A stretch of 64,000 nt of DNA. It comes from Lysobacter avium (GTDB lineage: Bacteria; Pseudomonadota; Gammaproteobacteria; Xanthomonadales; Xanthomonadaceae). The stretch is taken from the NCBI RefSeq assembly GCF_015209745.1, contig NZ_CP063657.1, positions 1,054,001 through 1,118,000 on the forward strand, given 5' to 3'. The notes below the pieces were generated by a model. It ran no database searches. It worked only from the letters and a program-made list of their open reading frames with translations, and was not told the origin of the DNA. The translations under genes were made by a program, and so were the position numbers. Within the stretch, counting starts at the first letter, position 1, and every line of letters starts with the position of its first letter. Of the stretch, positions 36,723 to 45,100 are shown in pieces.

Positions 36723-38471
36723 ATGACACGATCGAAATCAACGGCGCAGTCGTACGGACTTCGGGGTTCGGTGACGCGAAGGCTGGCGGCGATCTTGCTG
36801 TTTCTGCTCCTGCCCGGCGTCGTGCTGGCGATCGCCGACGAGTCGCGAAGCGCGCCGCCGACCGGAACGCTGGCGCACGTCACGGTATCCCGCCTGGACC
36901 CCGAACCGGACGCTGCCGGCGTCATCGGCGGCGCGCTGGATGCCGAATTTGCACCCGTTGTCGGCGGCACGATCCACGAGTTCACACCGCGGCCGCGCTG
37001 GTGGAAGATCACCGCGGACCGATCGGTAAGTGCGAAGGAGCATCCGCAACTGGTGCTGCATTCGCCCGGCCACAACACGGTTGAAGCGTGGCTGCCGGGG
37101 AGCAGCGAGCCGGTTACCCGCGCGCTTCTCGGGCCTCATGCAGACCAGGGCTTTTCCAGTCGCGGACTGGTGTTCCCGATTCCCTCCGGACTGCCTGCCG
37201 GAACCCCCATCTATGTCCACGTCCACTCGCCGGACAGCACGCCGATGGCGGTGTCGATCGAGTCCCTGCGAGACGTCCACCGTGCGGACCTGTCCCATGT
37301 GGCCTGGCGGGCCTTGCTGCTGGGCGGCCTCGCGTTGATGGCGCTGCTCGCCCTGGGCTTCTGGGTGGGAATTGGCGAGCGCGGTTACGCGTATCTGAGC
37401 CTCAGCATGCTTGCCCAGGTTGGGTTCTTTGCGACCCACAGCGGCGATATCCGCAGGGTGCCCGCGTTGGCGGCGCAATTGGGCGACGACTGGCGGCTGC
37501 CGCGTCTGTTTGTGGTTGCGGTCGCGGTTTTCAGCGTGGTTTTTCTCACCCGCTACATGGAGATGCGCGATCGCCAGCCGAAGCTGTGGAACATGCTGTT
37601 GGGCTGCACCGTCCTGTTCGCCCTGTTTGCACTGGGCACCTGGCTCAGCGAGGCTTACTGGGTGCCCGTGGTCGGCAACCTGATACTTCTGCTTGGAGCC
37701 GCGCTGATCCTGGTGGCGGCCGTGCACGGGTGCCTGCAACGCCGTCGCTCCGGCTACTTCGTGTTGGCGGCCTGGCTGCCGATGATGGTGCTGCTGATCG
37801 TCCGGGTGGGCGAGACCAGCGGCCTCTGGGCGGGCCCGCCGTGGCTGATGCATGCACTGCCGGGTGCGTTGCTGCTTGCCGGGCTGGTGTTCATGATCGG
37901 ACTGAGCGATACCCTGCAGCAACTGCGCCGAGACCGTGACCGCGCCAGCCGCTTGGCGAGCGTGGATGTGCTGACCGGTGCGATGTCACGACCCGCGATC
38001 CAGAACCGCCTGAAAGCCTGCGTGGAGGAATCCCATCGCCGGCGGATCCCGTTGTCGGTGGTGTTCTTCGATATCGACCGGTTCAAGCGCATCAACGACG
38101 AGTATGGGCACGGTATCGGTGATTCATGCCTGAAAATCATCGCTCTGCGTACCCGCAACCGGCTGCGGACCTACGACAGTCTTGGTCGCTGGGGCGGAGA
38201 CGAGTTGCTGGTGGTGTTGCCCGACACCCATCTGGAAGAGGCGATGGGCGTTGCGGAAAATCTCCGCTCGGCGGTCAACTGCCGGCCGCTTTCGATCGAT
38301 GGCCACCTCTTCGATGCCTCGCTCAGCCTGGGTGTCGCCGAGCTCGCCGAGGGTGAAAGCGCCGCTCAGCTCCTGGATCGCGTCGATGCGGCACTGTACG
38401 CCAGCAAGGCTGCCGGCCGGGACCGGGTGACCGGTCGGGTGCCAGTGGTTGCAACCGCCGAGCCGGCATAA
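36723..38471 (+). CDS. membrane diguanylate cyclase (7TMR-DISM type sensor, GGDEF output)
   Basis: A 582-residue sensor enzyme. A signal peptide or first helix (LAAILLFLLLPGVVLA) is followed by an extracytoplasmic domain of about 170 residues with the 7TMR-DISM extracellular fold signature (PRPRWWKITAD). Seven membrane helices follow, at about residues 200-395. The C-terminal GGDEF domain has FFDIDRFKRINDEYGHGIGD and the active motif WGGDELLVVLP (GGDEL at about 491-495). It should therefore make c-di-GMP. The frame upstream of 36723 lacks a good start; a purine-rich GGGGGGC precedes this ATG. No RxxD inhibitory site is obvious. Confidence 0.9.
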   Translation: MTRSKSTAQSYGLRGSVTRRLAAILLFLLLPGVVLAIADESRSAPPTGTLAHVTVSRLDPEPDAAGVIGGALDAEFAPVVGGTIHEFTPRPRWWKITADRSVSAKEHPQLVLHSPGHNTVEAWLPGSSEPVTRALLGPHADQGFSSRGLVFPIPSGLPAGTPIYVHVHSPDSTPMAVSIESLRDVHRADLSHVAWRALLLGGLALMALLALGFWVGIGERGYAYLSLSMLAQVGFFATHSGDIRRVPALAAQLGDDWRLPRLFVVAVAVFSVVFLTRYMEMRDRQPKLWNMLLGCTVLFALFALGTWLSEAYWVPVVGNLILLLGAALILVAAVHGCLQRRRSGYFVLAAWLPMMVLLIVRVGETSGLWAGPPWLMHALPGALLLAGLVFMIGLSDTLQQLRRDRDRASRLASVDVLTGAMSRPAIQNRLKACVEESHRRRIPLSVVFFDIDRFKRINDEYGHGIGDSCLKIIALRTRNRLRTYDSLGRWGGDELLVVLPDTHLEEAMGVAENLRSAVNCRPLSIDGHLFDASLSLGVAELAEGESAAQLLDRVDAALYASKAAGRDRVTGRVPVVATAEPA

Positions 38472-38486
38472 CCGCGACCGCCGAAG

Positions 38487-39377
38487 TCAGCGCGGGCGCT
38501 CAAGCACCAGCAACGGATCCACGCGCACATCCAGCCAGTTCACGCCCCAGTGCAGGTGCGGCCCGGTCGCGCGCCCCGTCGCACCAACTGCGGCGATCAC
38601 CTGACCTTGCTCGACCCGGTCGCCCACTGCCACGTCCATGCGCGAGAGGTGGAGGAAGTTGGAGCTGACGCCGTGGCCATGGTCCAGCAGGACCGTCCCG
38701 CCGGTCAGGTACAGGTCGTCGGCAAAGGTCACCACGCCCGCGGCGGGCGCTTTCACCGGCGTGCCCGTCGGTACGGCGATGTCCATCCCGGAGTGGGCCG
38801 AGCCGGGAGTGCCGTTGTACACGCGCTGGTTGCCGAATCGGCCGCTGATGCGCCCCTCGACCGGCCAGATGAACGCCTGGGTGAAGTCCGTGCGGGCGTC
38901 CTCGCGCTTGCGTGCCGCGGTAACCAACGCCTGCTCACGCGCAATCCTTGCCGCGAGCGCCGGTGCCGGCTTCACCGTGCTGGGCGGCACGCCGTTGACG
39001 CGCTCGATCGGCCAATCGCGGGGCGTGATCAAGATCGTTGCCGTGGTTGGGGCACCCGCGGGAGGCGTGACCTCGACGGTGGTGGTGTCTGCCGCATCGC
39101 GCGCGATACCAAAGACCACAGTCCCGTACGGAGTCACCAGCAGATCGCGCCCTGAATGTCTGACGCGGCTGCCGACGGGCACCTTGCCGATCACCAGCGA
39201 GCCCTGTTCTACGCTGCCTGGGAACACGACCTTCGCCGCTCCTGCGGGAGAGGAGGGAGCGGCCGAGCGTGCATCTACTGCGGTCAGGTCCGCGGCCACC
39301 GCCCGGGCCGGGGTGATCGCACTGCTGCAGGCACACGCGGACAGAAGCGCCAGTGTGGCCGCGAAGCCGGTCCTCAT
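38487..39377 (-). CDS. M23 family (LytM-type) peptidoglycan peptidase, lipoprotein
   Basis: A 296-residue exported protein. The N terminus ends in a possible lipobox (LLSACAC), and the C-terminal LytM domain has the zinc motifs HSGMDIA and HLHWGVNWLD plus the GRFGNQRVYNG start. These M23 peptidases cleave peptide cross-links in peptidoglycan. An N-terminal region (about 50-140) is beta-rich and matches no domain I can name. Its ATG overlaps the dihydroorotase stop by 4 bases, so the two are co-translated. It converges on the diguanylate cyclase gene. Confidence 0.9.
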   Translation of the reverse strand: MRTGFAATLALLSACACSSAITPARAVAADLTAVDARSAAPSSPAGAAKVVFPGSVEQGSLVIGKVPVGSRVRHSGRDLLVTPYGTVVFGIARDAADTTTVEVTPPAGAPTTATILITPRDWPIERVNGVPPSTVKPAPALAARIAREQALVTAARKREDARTDFTQAFIWPVEGRISGRFGNQRVYNGTPGSAHSGMDIAVPTGTPVKAPAAGVVTFADDLYLTGGTVLLDHGHGVSSNFLHLSRMDVAVGDRVEQGQVIAAVGATGRATGPHLHWGVNWLDVRVDPLLVLERPR

Positions 39378-40726
39378 CGGTCAAACGCCAGACGCTGGCC
39401 ATTTGGCGACCCGACCAGGCGCTCGCCGTCCCAGGCAAGCCTGCCGTTGACCCAGGTCGCGCCGATGCGGCTGTGGAAGGTTTTCCCTTCGAACGGTGAC
39501 CAGCCGCATTTGGACAGCACGTCCTCGCGGCGGACGGTCAGCGGCACGTCGTCGATCAGAACCAGGTCGGCGGCATAGCCTTCGCGCAGGAAGCCGCGCT
39601 GGCTGACGTCAAACAGCTGGGCCGGTGCGTGGGCGAACTTCTGCACCACCTGCGCGGTCGTGAGGTGCCCCTCGTGGACCAGCTCGAGCGCCGCGTTGAG
39701 CGCGTACTGGACCAGTGGCAATCCGCTGGGCGCGCGGGTGTAGACGTTCTGCTTCTCTTCCAGCAGATGTGGCGCGTGGTCGGTCGCAAGCACGTCGATC
39801 ACGTCATCGGCCAGCGCGCGGATGAGGGTCTCGCGATCGGCCGGATCCTTGATCGCCGGGTTGCACTTGATCAGGTGGCCCAGCTCGGCGTAGTCGCTGC
39901 GGTCAAAGCGCAGGAAGTGGATGCAGGTCTCGGCGGTGATCTGCTTGCGGCTGCCGTCGGCGCGTATCAGCGGGCCGCGCTCGAACAGCGCCAGCTCGTC
40001 AGCCGTCGAGATGTGCAGCACGTGCAGCCGGGTGCCATGGCGGCGCGCCAGCTCGATGGCCAGCCGGGTCGACTTTATGCACGCCTCGCGCGAGCGGATA
40101 TCGGGATGGCACTCGGCCGGGATATCGTCGCCGTATTTCGCCTTGTAGACCGCGGTCGCCGCTTCGATCATCGGCGTGTCTTCACAGTGGGTGATGATCG
40201 GCGTGGGCACGTCGCGGAACACCGCATCCAGCACCTCAGGGTCATCCACCAGCATGTTGCCCGTGGAAGCGCCCATGAACACCTTGACCCCGGGTGCCGA
40301 GCGCGGATCCAGGCGCTGGATCGCTTCCAGGTTGTCGGTGCTGGTGCCCAGGTAGAAGCCGTGGTTGCCCCAGACCCTGCCGGCGGCGCGCGCGTACTTG
40401 TCTTCAAGCGCGGTCGAGTCCAGCGTCGGCGGGCTGGTGTTGGGCATGTCCATGAAACTGGTCAGGCCGCCGGCGACGGCGGCGCCGGACTCGATCGCCA
40501 TGTCGGCCTTGTATTCCATCCCGGGCTCGCGGAAGTGGACCTGGTCATCGATCATGCCGGGCAACAACCGGCGACCGGCGGCATCCACCACCGTCTCGCC
40601 GTGGCGGGCCGAGAGGCCGGGGGCGATGTCGGCGATGCGACCATCGGCAATGCGCAGGTCGGAGTTGAATTCGCGGCCTTCGTTGACCAGTCGGGCGTTG
40701 ACGATGAGAGTGGCGGGGGATGGCAT
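39374..40726 (-). CDS. pyrC: dihydroorotase
   Basis: Dihydroorotase closes carbamoyl aspartate to dihydroorotate in pyrimidine synthesis. The 450-residue amidohydrolase shows the metal-site start DDQVHFREPGMEYKADM, the carboxylated lysine region GVKVFMGASTGN, histidine ligands in ITHCED and HVLHIST, and ATDHAPH. The first histidine of the usual HxH metal motif is glutamine here (QVH), a variant I recall from a Bacteroidetes-like dihydroorotase subgroup. Allantoinase or hydantoinase are less likely by overall match. The gene is followed by the M23 peptidase in a 4-base overlap. Confidence 0.9.
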   Translation of the reverse strand: MPSPATLIVNARLVNEGREFNSDLRIADGRIADIAPGLSARHGETVVDAAGRRLLPGMIDDQVHFREPGMEYKADMAIESGAAVAGGLTSFMDMPNTSPPTLDSTALEDKYARAAGRVWGNHGFYLGTSTDNLEAIQRLDPRSAPGVKVFMGASTGNMLVDDPEVLDAVFRDVPTPIITHCEDTPMIEAATAVYKAKYGDDIPAECHPDIRSREACIKSTRLAIELARRHGTRLHVLHISTADELALFERGPLIRADGSRKQITAETCIHFLRFDRSDYAELGHLIKCNPAIKDPADRETLIRALADDVIDVLATDHAPHLLEEKQNVYTRAPSGLPLVQYALNAALELVHEGHLTTAQVVQKFAHAPAQLFDVSQRGFLREGYAADLVLIDDVPLTVRREDVLSKCGWSPFEGKTFHSRIGATWVNGRLAWDGERLVGSPNGQRLAFDR

Positions 40727-40752
40727 CGATGGAAGTCCTCGGAGATGGGGTG

Positions 40753-40974
40753 TCAGGACGCAGGTGGGACAGGATCATTGCCGCCCGGGTGCAGCGGATG
40801 GCAGCGCAGGATGCGGCGCAGTGCCAGCCAGCCGCCCTTGAACACACCGAAGCGGGCAATGGCCTGCATCGCGTACTCCGAGCAGGTGAGATGGAATCGG
40901 CAGCGCGGCCCCAGCAGGGGACTGATCCAGCGCTTGTATCCTCGCAGCAACGCGATGAGCAGACGGTCAATCAC
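40753..40974 (-). CDS. yidD: membrane protein insertion efficiency factor YidD
   Basis: A 73-residue protein with the YidD hallmarks: an amphipathic N-terminal helix, [28 protein letters not shown] with its two cysteines, and [19 protein letters not shown]. YidD assists YidC-dependent insertion of membrane proteins. In many proteobacteria it lies between rnpA and yidC; neither is in this window. GTG start at 40974. The stop is 26 bases from the dihydroorotase start. Confidence 0.95.
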   Translation of the reverse strand: MIDRLLIALLRGYKRWISPLLGPRCRFHLTCSEYAMQAIARFGVFKGGWLALRRILRCHPLHPGGNDPVPPAS

Positions 40975-41105
40975 GGAAGTTCATGTCAGGCAGTCATCAC
41001 GCGCGAAATGTAGAATGGACGGAATAACCGCTCTGTCCAGCGGCAGCGATGGCCTTGCAGCCAGCGCCATATCGGTAGAAAACTTGCGGCATCGTCCTCG
41101 CGTAG

Positions 41106-41134
41106 TTGCCGCGGGTGCTGGGGCAGGGTATAAC
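41106..41134 (+). promoter_or_regulatory. sigma-70-type promoter for dksA
   Basis: A TTGCCG -35 box (41106-41111) and a TATAAC -10 box (41129-41134) are separated by 17 bases, 47 bases upstream of the dksA start codon. The match is 4/6 and 5/6 to consensus with ideal spacing. An upstream TAGAAT (near 41010) could be the -10 of a second promoter. Confidence 0.6.
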
Positions 41135-41180
41135 AGCGCGCTTTCCCGTCACAAGGGAATCGAAACAGGACAGGTGGCTC

Positions 41181-42191
41181 GTGGCCGTGAAAAAATCCGC
41201 GACGAAGGTCGCCAAGAAAACCAGAAACACGTCCGATCCGGCGTCAGGCAAGACGGCGGCCGCGAAGACGGCAAAGGCAAGCAAGGCCACCGTCGCCACC
41301 AAGTCCGCCGCGGCCACGAAGCCGGTCGCCAAGTCCCCATCCAAAACGGCCCCTGCCAGCAAGGCGGCCGCGAAAAAGAAGGTAGCCAGTACCATCGACA
41401 GCAAGCCGAGTGCCAAGAAAACGACCACCAAATCCGCTGCAGCGACGAAGAAGGCTCCGGTAGCCAAGAAAGCCGCCGCCAAAAAGGTCGCCGTGAAGAA
41501 AGTTGCCGGGAAGAAGGAAGCGCCCGCCACGACCGCAGCGGCGACCGCCGCTCCGGCCAAGAAGGCGCCCGCCAAGAAGGCCGCAGTGAAAAAAGCTGCC
41601 AAGAGCACAGCCAAGGCGCCAGCCAAAACCGCCGCGCCGGCCAAGGAAACGGCGAAGTCCGCGGCTCCTGCCAAGCGCCGTTTGAGCAAGGTGGCCGTCG
41701 CGGTTGTAGGTAAATCGCAACCACCCGCGGTAAAGACCAAGTTCAAGGTCGTTCCGCACAAGATCGACAAGGCATCCGGTCGCCCCATCGTGCCGAAGGA
41801 TTACTTCCCCTCGGACGATGAGGAGTACATGAGCGCCCTCCAGCTGGAGTACTTCCGCCAGCGCCTGCTGCAATGGCGCGATGATCTGGTGGAAGAGTCC
41901 AAGCAGACCATCGAGAACCTGAAGGAAGAGGTGCGCGACGTCGGCGACGAGGCCGAGCGTGCGACCCGCGAGACCGAGAACTCGCTGGAGCTGCGTACCC
42001 GTGACCGCTACCGCAAGCTGATAAGCAAGATCGACAGCACGCTCAAGCGGGTGGACACGGGTGATTACGGCTACTGCGTGGACACCGGTGAGGAAATCGG
42101 GCTGGAGCGCCTGGACGCGAGATTGACGGCCGAACGCACGATCGACGCCCAGGAACGTTGGGAGCACCTGCGCAAGCAGATGGGCGACTGA
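41181..42191 (+). CDS. dksA: RNA polymerase-binding transcription factor DksA with Lys/Ala-rich N-terminal tail
   Basis: DksA binds the secondary channel of RNA polymerase and works with ppGpp in the stringent response. The C-terminal ~130 residues form the DksA coiled coil (YFRQRLLQWRDDLVEES, then the DEAERATRETENS tip region). The zinc-finger part reads YCVDTGEEIGLERLDAR and later TIDAQERWEHL, so three of the four cysteines of E. coli DksA are missing, as in cysteine-poor DksA variants. The first ~190 residues are a histone-H1-like run of Lys, Ala and Pro (KKAPAKKAAVKKAAK). GTG 41181 with CAGGTGG upstream is the probable start. Total 336 residues against 151 in E. coli. Confidence 0.9.
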   Translation: MAVKKSATKVAKKTRNTSDPASGKTAAAKTAKASKATVATKSAAATKPVAKSPSKTAPASKAAAKKKVASTIDSKPSAKKTTTKSAAATKKAPVAKKAAAKKVAVKKVAGKKEAPATTAAATAAPAKKAPAKKAAVKKAAKSTAKAPAKTAAPAKETAKSAAPAKRRLSKVAVAVVGKSQPPAVKTKFKVVPHKIDKASGRPIVPKDYFPSDDEEYMSALQLEYFRQRLLQWRDDLVEESKQTIENLKEEVRDVGDEAERATRETENSLELRTRDRYRKLISKIDSTLKRVDTGDYGYCVDTGEEIGLERLDARLTAERTIDAQERWEHLRKQMGD

Positions 42192-42236
42192 TCCTGCGGC
42201 CATGCGCGGCGTGTTCCGCGCGAACGACGTATCCGG

Positions 42237-42259
42237 AACCCCGCCCACGGCGGGGTTTT
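42237..42259 (+). terminator. Rho-independent terminator after dksA
   Basis: A perfect 9-base stem AACCCCGCC/GGCGGGGTT with loop CAC ends in TTTT. It lies 46 bases after the dksA stop and 23 bases before the convergent sufE stop. Confidence 0.9.
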
Positions 42260-42281
42260 CCGTTTTCACCCCAGCGGCAGG

Positions 42282-42740
42282 TCAGGCATCGCCCGAGGCT
42301 TGGGTAGCCGTCTCGCGGATGAAGGCGAGCAGCGCCGCCAGGCCGTTGTTGCGGGTGGGCGAAAGATGCTTGGCCAGGCCGATATCACCGATGTACTCGG
42401 CGTCGGTGGCGACGATCTCGCTGGCGCTGCGGCCGGAATAGACGCGCAGCGCCAGGTAGATGAGGCCGGAGACAATGGCCGAATCGCTGATCGCGTGGAA
42501 GTCGAGCCTGTCGGTATCGCCGCTGCTGACGATCCAGACCATCGACTGGCAACCGAGCAGGCGATGCTCTTCGGTCTTCAACTCGGCGGGAAGATCCGGC
42601 AGTTTCCGCCCCAGGTCGATAAGATACTGGTAGCGCTCCGACCAGTCGCCGAAGAACGCGAACTCGTCGCGAATCGCGGCTTGCGCTTCGGCGGCGCTGG
42701 CTTCCAGCGGGAAGGGTGTGGGCAGCTTGACTTCAGTCAC
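42282..42740 (-). CDS. sufE: SufE family cysteine desulfurase sulfur acceptor
   Basis: SufE takes persulfide sulfur from the SufS cysteine desulfurase and passes it to the Fe-S scaffold. The 152-residue protein has the acceptor cysteine in HRLLGCQSMVWIV and the typical YLIDLGRKLPDLP start and closing LSPTRNNGLAALLAFIRE. GTG 42740 with an upstream GAGAGCGAG is chosen over TTG 42758. No sufBCDS genes are in the window. It follows cysS by 35 bases on the same strand. Confidence 0.93.
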   Translation of the reverse strand: MTEVKLPTPFPLEASAAEAQAAIRDEFAFFGDWSERYQYLIDLGRKLPDLPAELKTEEHRLLGCQSMVWIVSSGDTDRLDFHAISDSAIVSGLIYLALRVYSGRSASEIVATDAEYIGDIGLAKHLSPTRNNGLAALLAFIRETATQASGDA

Positions 42741-42775
42741 GGTACGACTCGCTCTCAAAAAATCGGATGTCCAGC

Positions 42776-44200
42776 TCAGGCACGTTTCCAGCGCACGCCG
42801 GCCGGTGTGTCTTCCAGCACCACGCCTTCGGCAGCCAGCTGCTCGCGAATGGCGTCGGCGCGGGCAAAGTCCCTGGTGGCCTTGGCGGCGGTGCGTTCGT
42901 CGATCAGCGCCTGGATATGCGCATCCTCATCCCCGCCGCGGTTGAACCAAGCCTCGGGCGACTGCTGCAGCAGGCCGAGGGCACGGCCGGCGGCGCGGAG
43001 GTTGCGGGCTTCTGCGATCAGATCCGTGAGCGTGTGCGAATCGTCGCGGCTTTGAGAATGAACGTAGTTGTTGCGTATCCCACGCGCGACCGAGGCGATG
43101 GATGCCAGTTCCGACAGCGCCCGCGGGGTGTTGAGGTCGTCGTCCAGCGCGGCTTCGATCGCGGCCGGTATCGGTGCATCGACGTTGCTGGCCGACGCGG
43201 AATCACCCGCCAGCGCATCGATGTCGCGCAGGGTGCCGTACAGGCGGTCCAGCGTGCGCGTGCAGCGCTCGATCAGCGCATCCGACCAGTCCAGCGGCTG
43301 GCGGTAGTGCGCGGAGAGCAGGGCGTAGCGCAGCGCTTCGGGCGGGTGTTTCCGCACCAGGTCATGCACGCGTTCGATGTTGCCGACCGACTTGCTCATC
43401 TTCGCGCCGTCGAAGTTGAGCATGCCGTTGTGCAGCCACCAGCGCGCGAACGGCTTGCCGCCGTGGGCGCACTCGCTCTGGGCGATCTCGTTTTCGTGAT
43501 GCGGGAATTGCAGGTCCACGCCGCCGGCATGGATGTCGATGGTCTCGCCCAGGTGGGCGGCGGCCATCGCGGAGCACTCGATGTGCCAGCCCGGACGGCC
43601 ACGGCCCCACGGCGACTCCCACCCCGGGAGCCCTTCGTCGGACGGCTTCCACAGGACGAAGTCGCCGGCATCGCGCTTATAGGGCGCGACGTCCACGCGA
43701 GCGCCCGCCAGCATGTCCTCGATGTTGCGACGCGAGAGCTTGCCGTAGCCCTCGAAGCTGGAAACGGCAAACAGCACGTGGCCTTCGGCTGCGTAGGCAT
43801 GCCCGGAGGCGATCAGCTGCTCGATCATCGCGATCATCGGACCGATGTGCGCGGTCGCTTCCGGTTCGATATCGGGCGGTGCGACGCCCAGCGCGGCCAT
43901 GTCATCGCGGTAGGCGGCGGCGAAGCGGTCGGTGATTACCGAGATCGGCACCTGCTGCTCGCGAGCGGCCGCGTTGATCTTGTCATCCACGTCGGTGATG
44001 TTGCGGGCGTAGGTCAGCGCGCCGTAGCGCCGCCGCAGCAGGTCCGCCAGCACGCCGAACACCACGGGCCCGCGCGCATTGCCGATGTGGACGTAGTTGT
44101 AGACTGTCGGCCCGCAGACATACATGGTCGGGTTGCCCGGGTCGGTCGGCTGGAACGCTTCGAGCCGACGGCTCAGGCTGTTGTAGAGGTACAGGCTCAT
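42776..44200 (-). CDS. cysS: cysteinyl-tRNA synthetase
   Basis: CysRS charges tRNA(Cys). The 474-residue class I synthetase has [16 protein letters not shown] (HIGH-type motif and first zinc cysteine), a [10 protein letters not shown] zinc-site block, [10 protein letters not shown], and KMSKSVGN. The DALR-like C-terminal helices are present; length fits the bacterial family (about 460-470). A TAGAAT sequence on the minus strand (44227-44232) could be the -10 box. It is likely co-transcribed with sufE. Confidence 0.97.
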   Translation of the reverse strand: MSLYLYNSLSRRLEAFQPTDPGNPTMYVCGPTVYNYVHIGNARGPVVFGVLADLLRRRYGALTYARNITDVDDKINAAAREQQVPISVITDRFAAAYRDDMAALGVAPPDIEPEATAHIGPMIAMIEQLIASGHAYAAEGHVLFAVSSFEGYGKLSRRNIEDMLAGARVDVAPYKRDAGDFVLWKPSDEGLPGWESPWGRGRPGWHIECSAMAAAHLGETIDIHAGGVDLQFPHHENEIAQSECAHGGKPFARWWLHNGMLNFDGAKMSKSVGNIERVHDLVRKHPPEALRYALLSAHYRQPLDWSDALIERCTRTLDRLYGTLRDIDALAGDSASASNVDAPIPAAIEAALDDDLNTPRALSELASIASVARGIRNNYVHSQSRDDSHTLTDLIAEARNLRAAGRALGLLQQSPEAWFNRGGDEDAHIQALIDERTAAKATRDFARADAIREQLAAEGVVLEDTPAGVRWKRA

Positions 44201-44351
44201 GGGGCACGGGAAAAGGACGTTGCGGCATTCTAGCGTTCGCAGGCGGAAGGTTCAGCCGCAGGACGGCATGCGCCACTACAGCAGTGATTCATTTGCGCCC
44301 TGTCGTTGCCGCATACACTTGGGCATCCTGCCGCCCGAGTCCGCCAACACG

Positions 44352-44807
44352 ATGATGTGTCTCCGCCTGCTGCCCCTGTTGCTGTTTGCCGTGGCAGCGG
44401 CTCCCGCCAGCGCGCAGGACGTGACCCTGACCCAGTTGGAGAACGTGCGCTTCGCCTACGCGCAGGTGCTGCGGGTGACGCCGGTATACCAGACCCTCAC
44501 CGCGACGGCGATGGTGGAGACCTGCACGCCAGACCCCGAGGACGAGGACGTCGGTTCGCGCCTGTCGCGGGTGGTGGGTGCGGTGCGGGGGGTGCTGGGT
44601 CGCCAGCCCGACGAACCCGAGGAGGCCGGCAACCGCGATTGCACGGTGGTGCCGGTCCGGCGCGAGTTCCAGCGTCCGATCGCCTACGACGTGGACTATG
44701 TCTACAAGGGCTCCAAGTACCGTTCCCGCCTGGCCGAGGACCCGGGCAACCGCCTGCGCATCCGCATCGGCGTGACCCCGGTTGTCAGCAGCAACCGTGA
44801 AAACTAG
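44352..44807 (+). CDS. small exported protein related to the C-terminal half of glycine-zipper (17-kDa antigen-like) envelope proteins
   Basis: A 151-residue protein with a signal peptide ending near APASAQ. The mature part begins FAYAQVLRVTPVY and closes with YDVDYVYKGSKYRSRLAEDPGNRLRIRIGVTPV. These are the two blocks that flank the glycine zipper in many gammaproteobacterial envelope proteins, but no glycine zipper lies between them here; a Glu/Asp-rich segment and two cysteines take its place. Probably a periplasmic or outer-membrane-associated protein of unknown role. ATG 44352 is preferred because it begins the signal peptide; the longer frame to 44199 overlaps the divergent cysS start. 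Confidence 0.75.
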   Translation: MMCLRLLPLLLFAVAAAPASAQDVTLTQLENVRFAYAQVLRVTPVYQTLTATAMVETCTPDPEDEDVGSRLSRVVGAVRGVLGRQPDEPEEAGNRDCTVVPVRREFQRPIAYDVDYVYKGSKYRSRLAEDPGNRLRIRIGVTPVVSSNREN

Positions 44808-44864
44808 CCGGAGCGTGCGTGGATGCTTGCGGTGTCCGCCAGCGCATGCGAGGATCACCGGTCG

Positions 44865-44969
44865 ATGACTGCCCTCCGCGCCGACGCCGATGTCCTGACC
44901 TCCGCCTACATGGCGGCAGGCATGACCTCGCGTGCGCGTCGACCGTTGCCCACCACTCCGGCCGGGTAG
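44865..44969 (+). CDS. possible arginine leader peptide (small ORF)
   Basis: A 34-codon frame starting at ATG 44865, 10 bases after a GAGGA. It reads MTALRADADVLTSAY, then ends TSRARRPLPTTPAG. Three arginine codons (CGT, CGT, CGA) fall within four positions near its end. It stops 44 bases before a terminator hairpin that precedes argF', the layout expected of translation-controlled attenuation. Nothing else shows that it is translated, so this remains a hypothesis. Confidence 0.3.
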   Translation: MTALRADADVLTSAYMAAGMTSRARRPLPTTPAG

Positions 44970-45010
44970 CTCATCGCACGTGCACGCAAAACAGGCGTGA
45001 CAGACGAAAA

Positions 45011-45039
45011 AAGCCCAGCCACCGAGCTGGGTTTTTTTG
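45011..45039 (+). terminator. terminator or attenuator hairpin upstream of argF'
   Basis: The stem CCCAGC/GCTGGG, extended by A-T and G-T pairs, is followed by seven T residues and preceded by six A. It could end the transcript of the upstream gene, or act as an attenuator for the arginine operon whose first start codon is 61 bases further on. Confidence 0.85.
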
Positions 45040-45100
45040 TTCCCGGCTCCCGCACTTTCCGCCTCCTCCTTCAACCGCTCCATTACTTCCGGAATGACGC

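Larger units (their letters stand above)
44808..45100 (+). other. leader region before the arginine operon
   Basis: About 290 bases between the exported protein gene and argF'. It contains a possible 34-codon leader reading frame (44865-44969) and a strong terminator hairpin at 45011-45039. No clear sigma-70 promoter was found by eye on either side of the hairpin. Confidence 0.55.
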
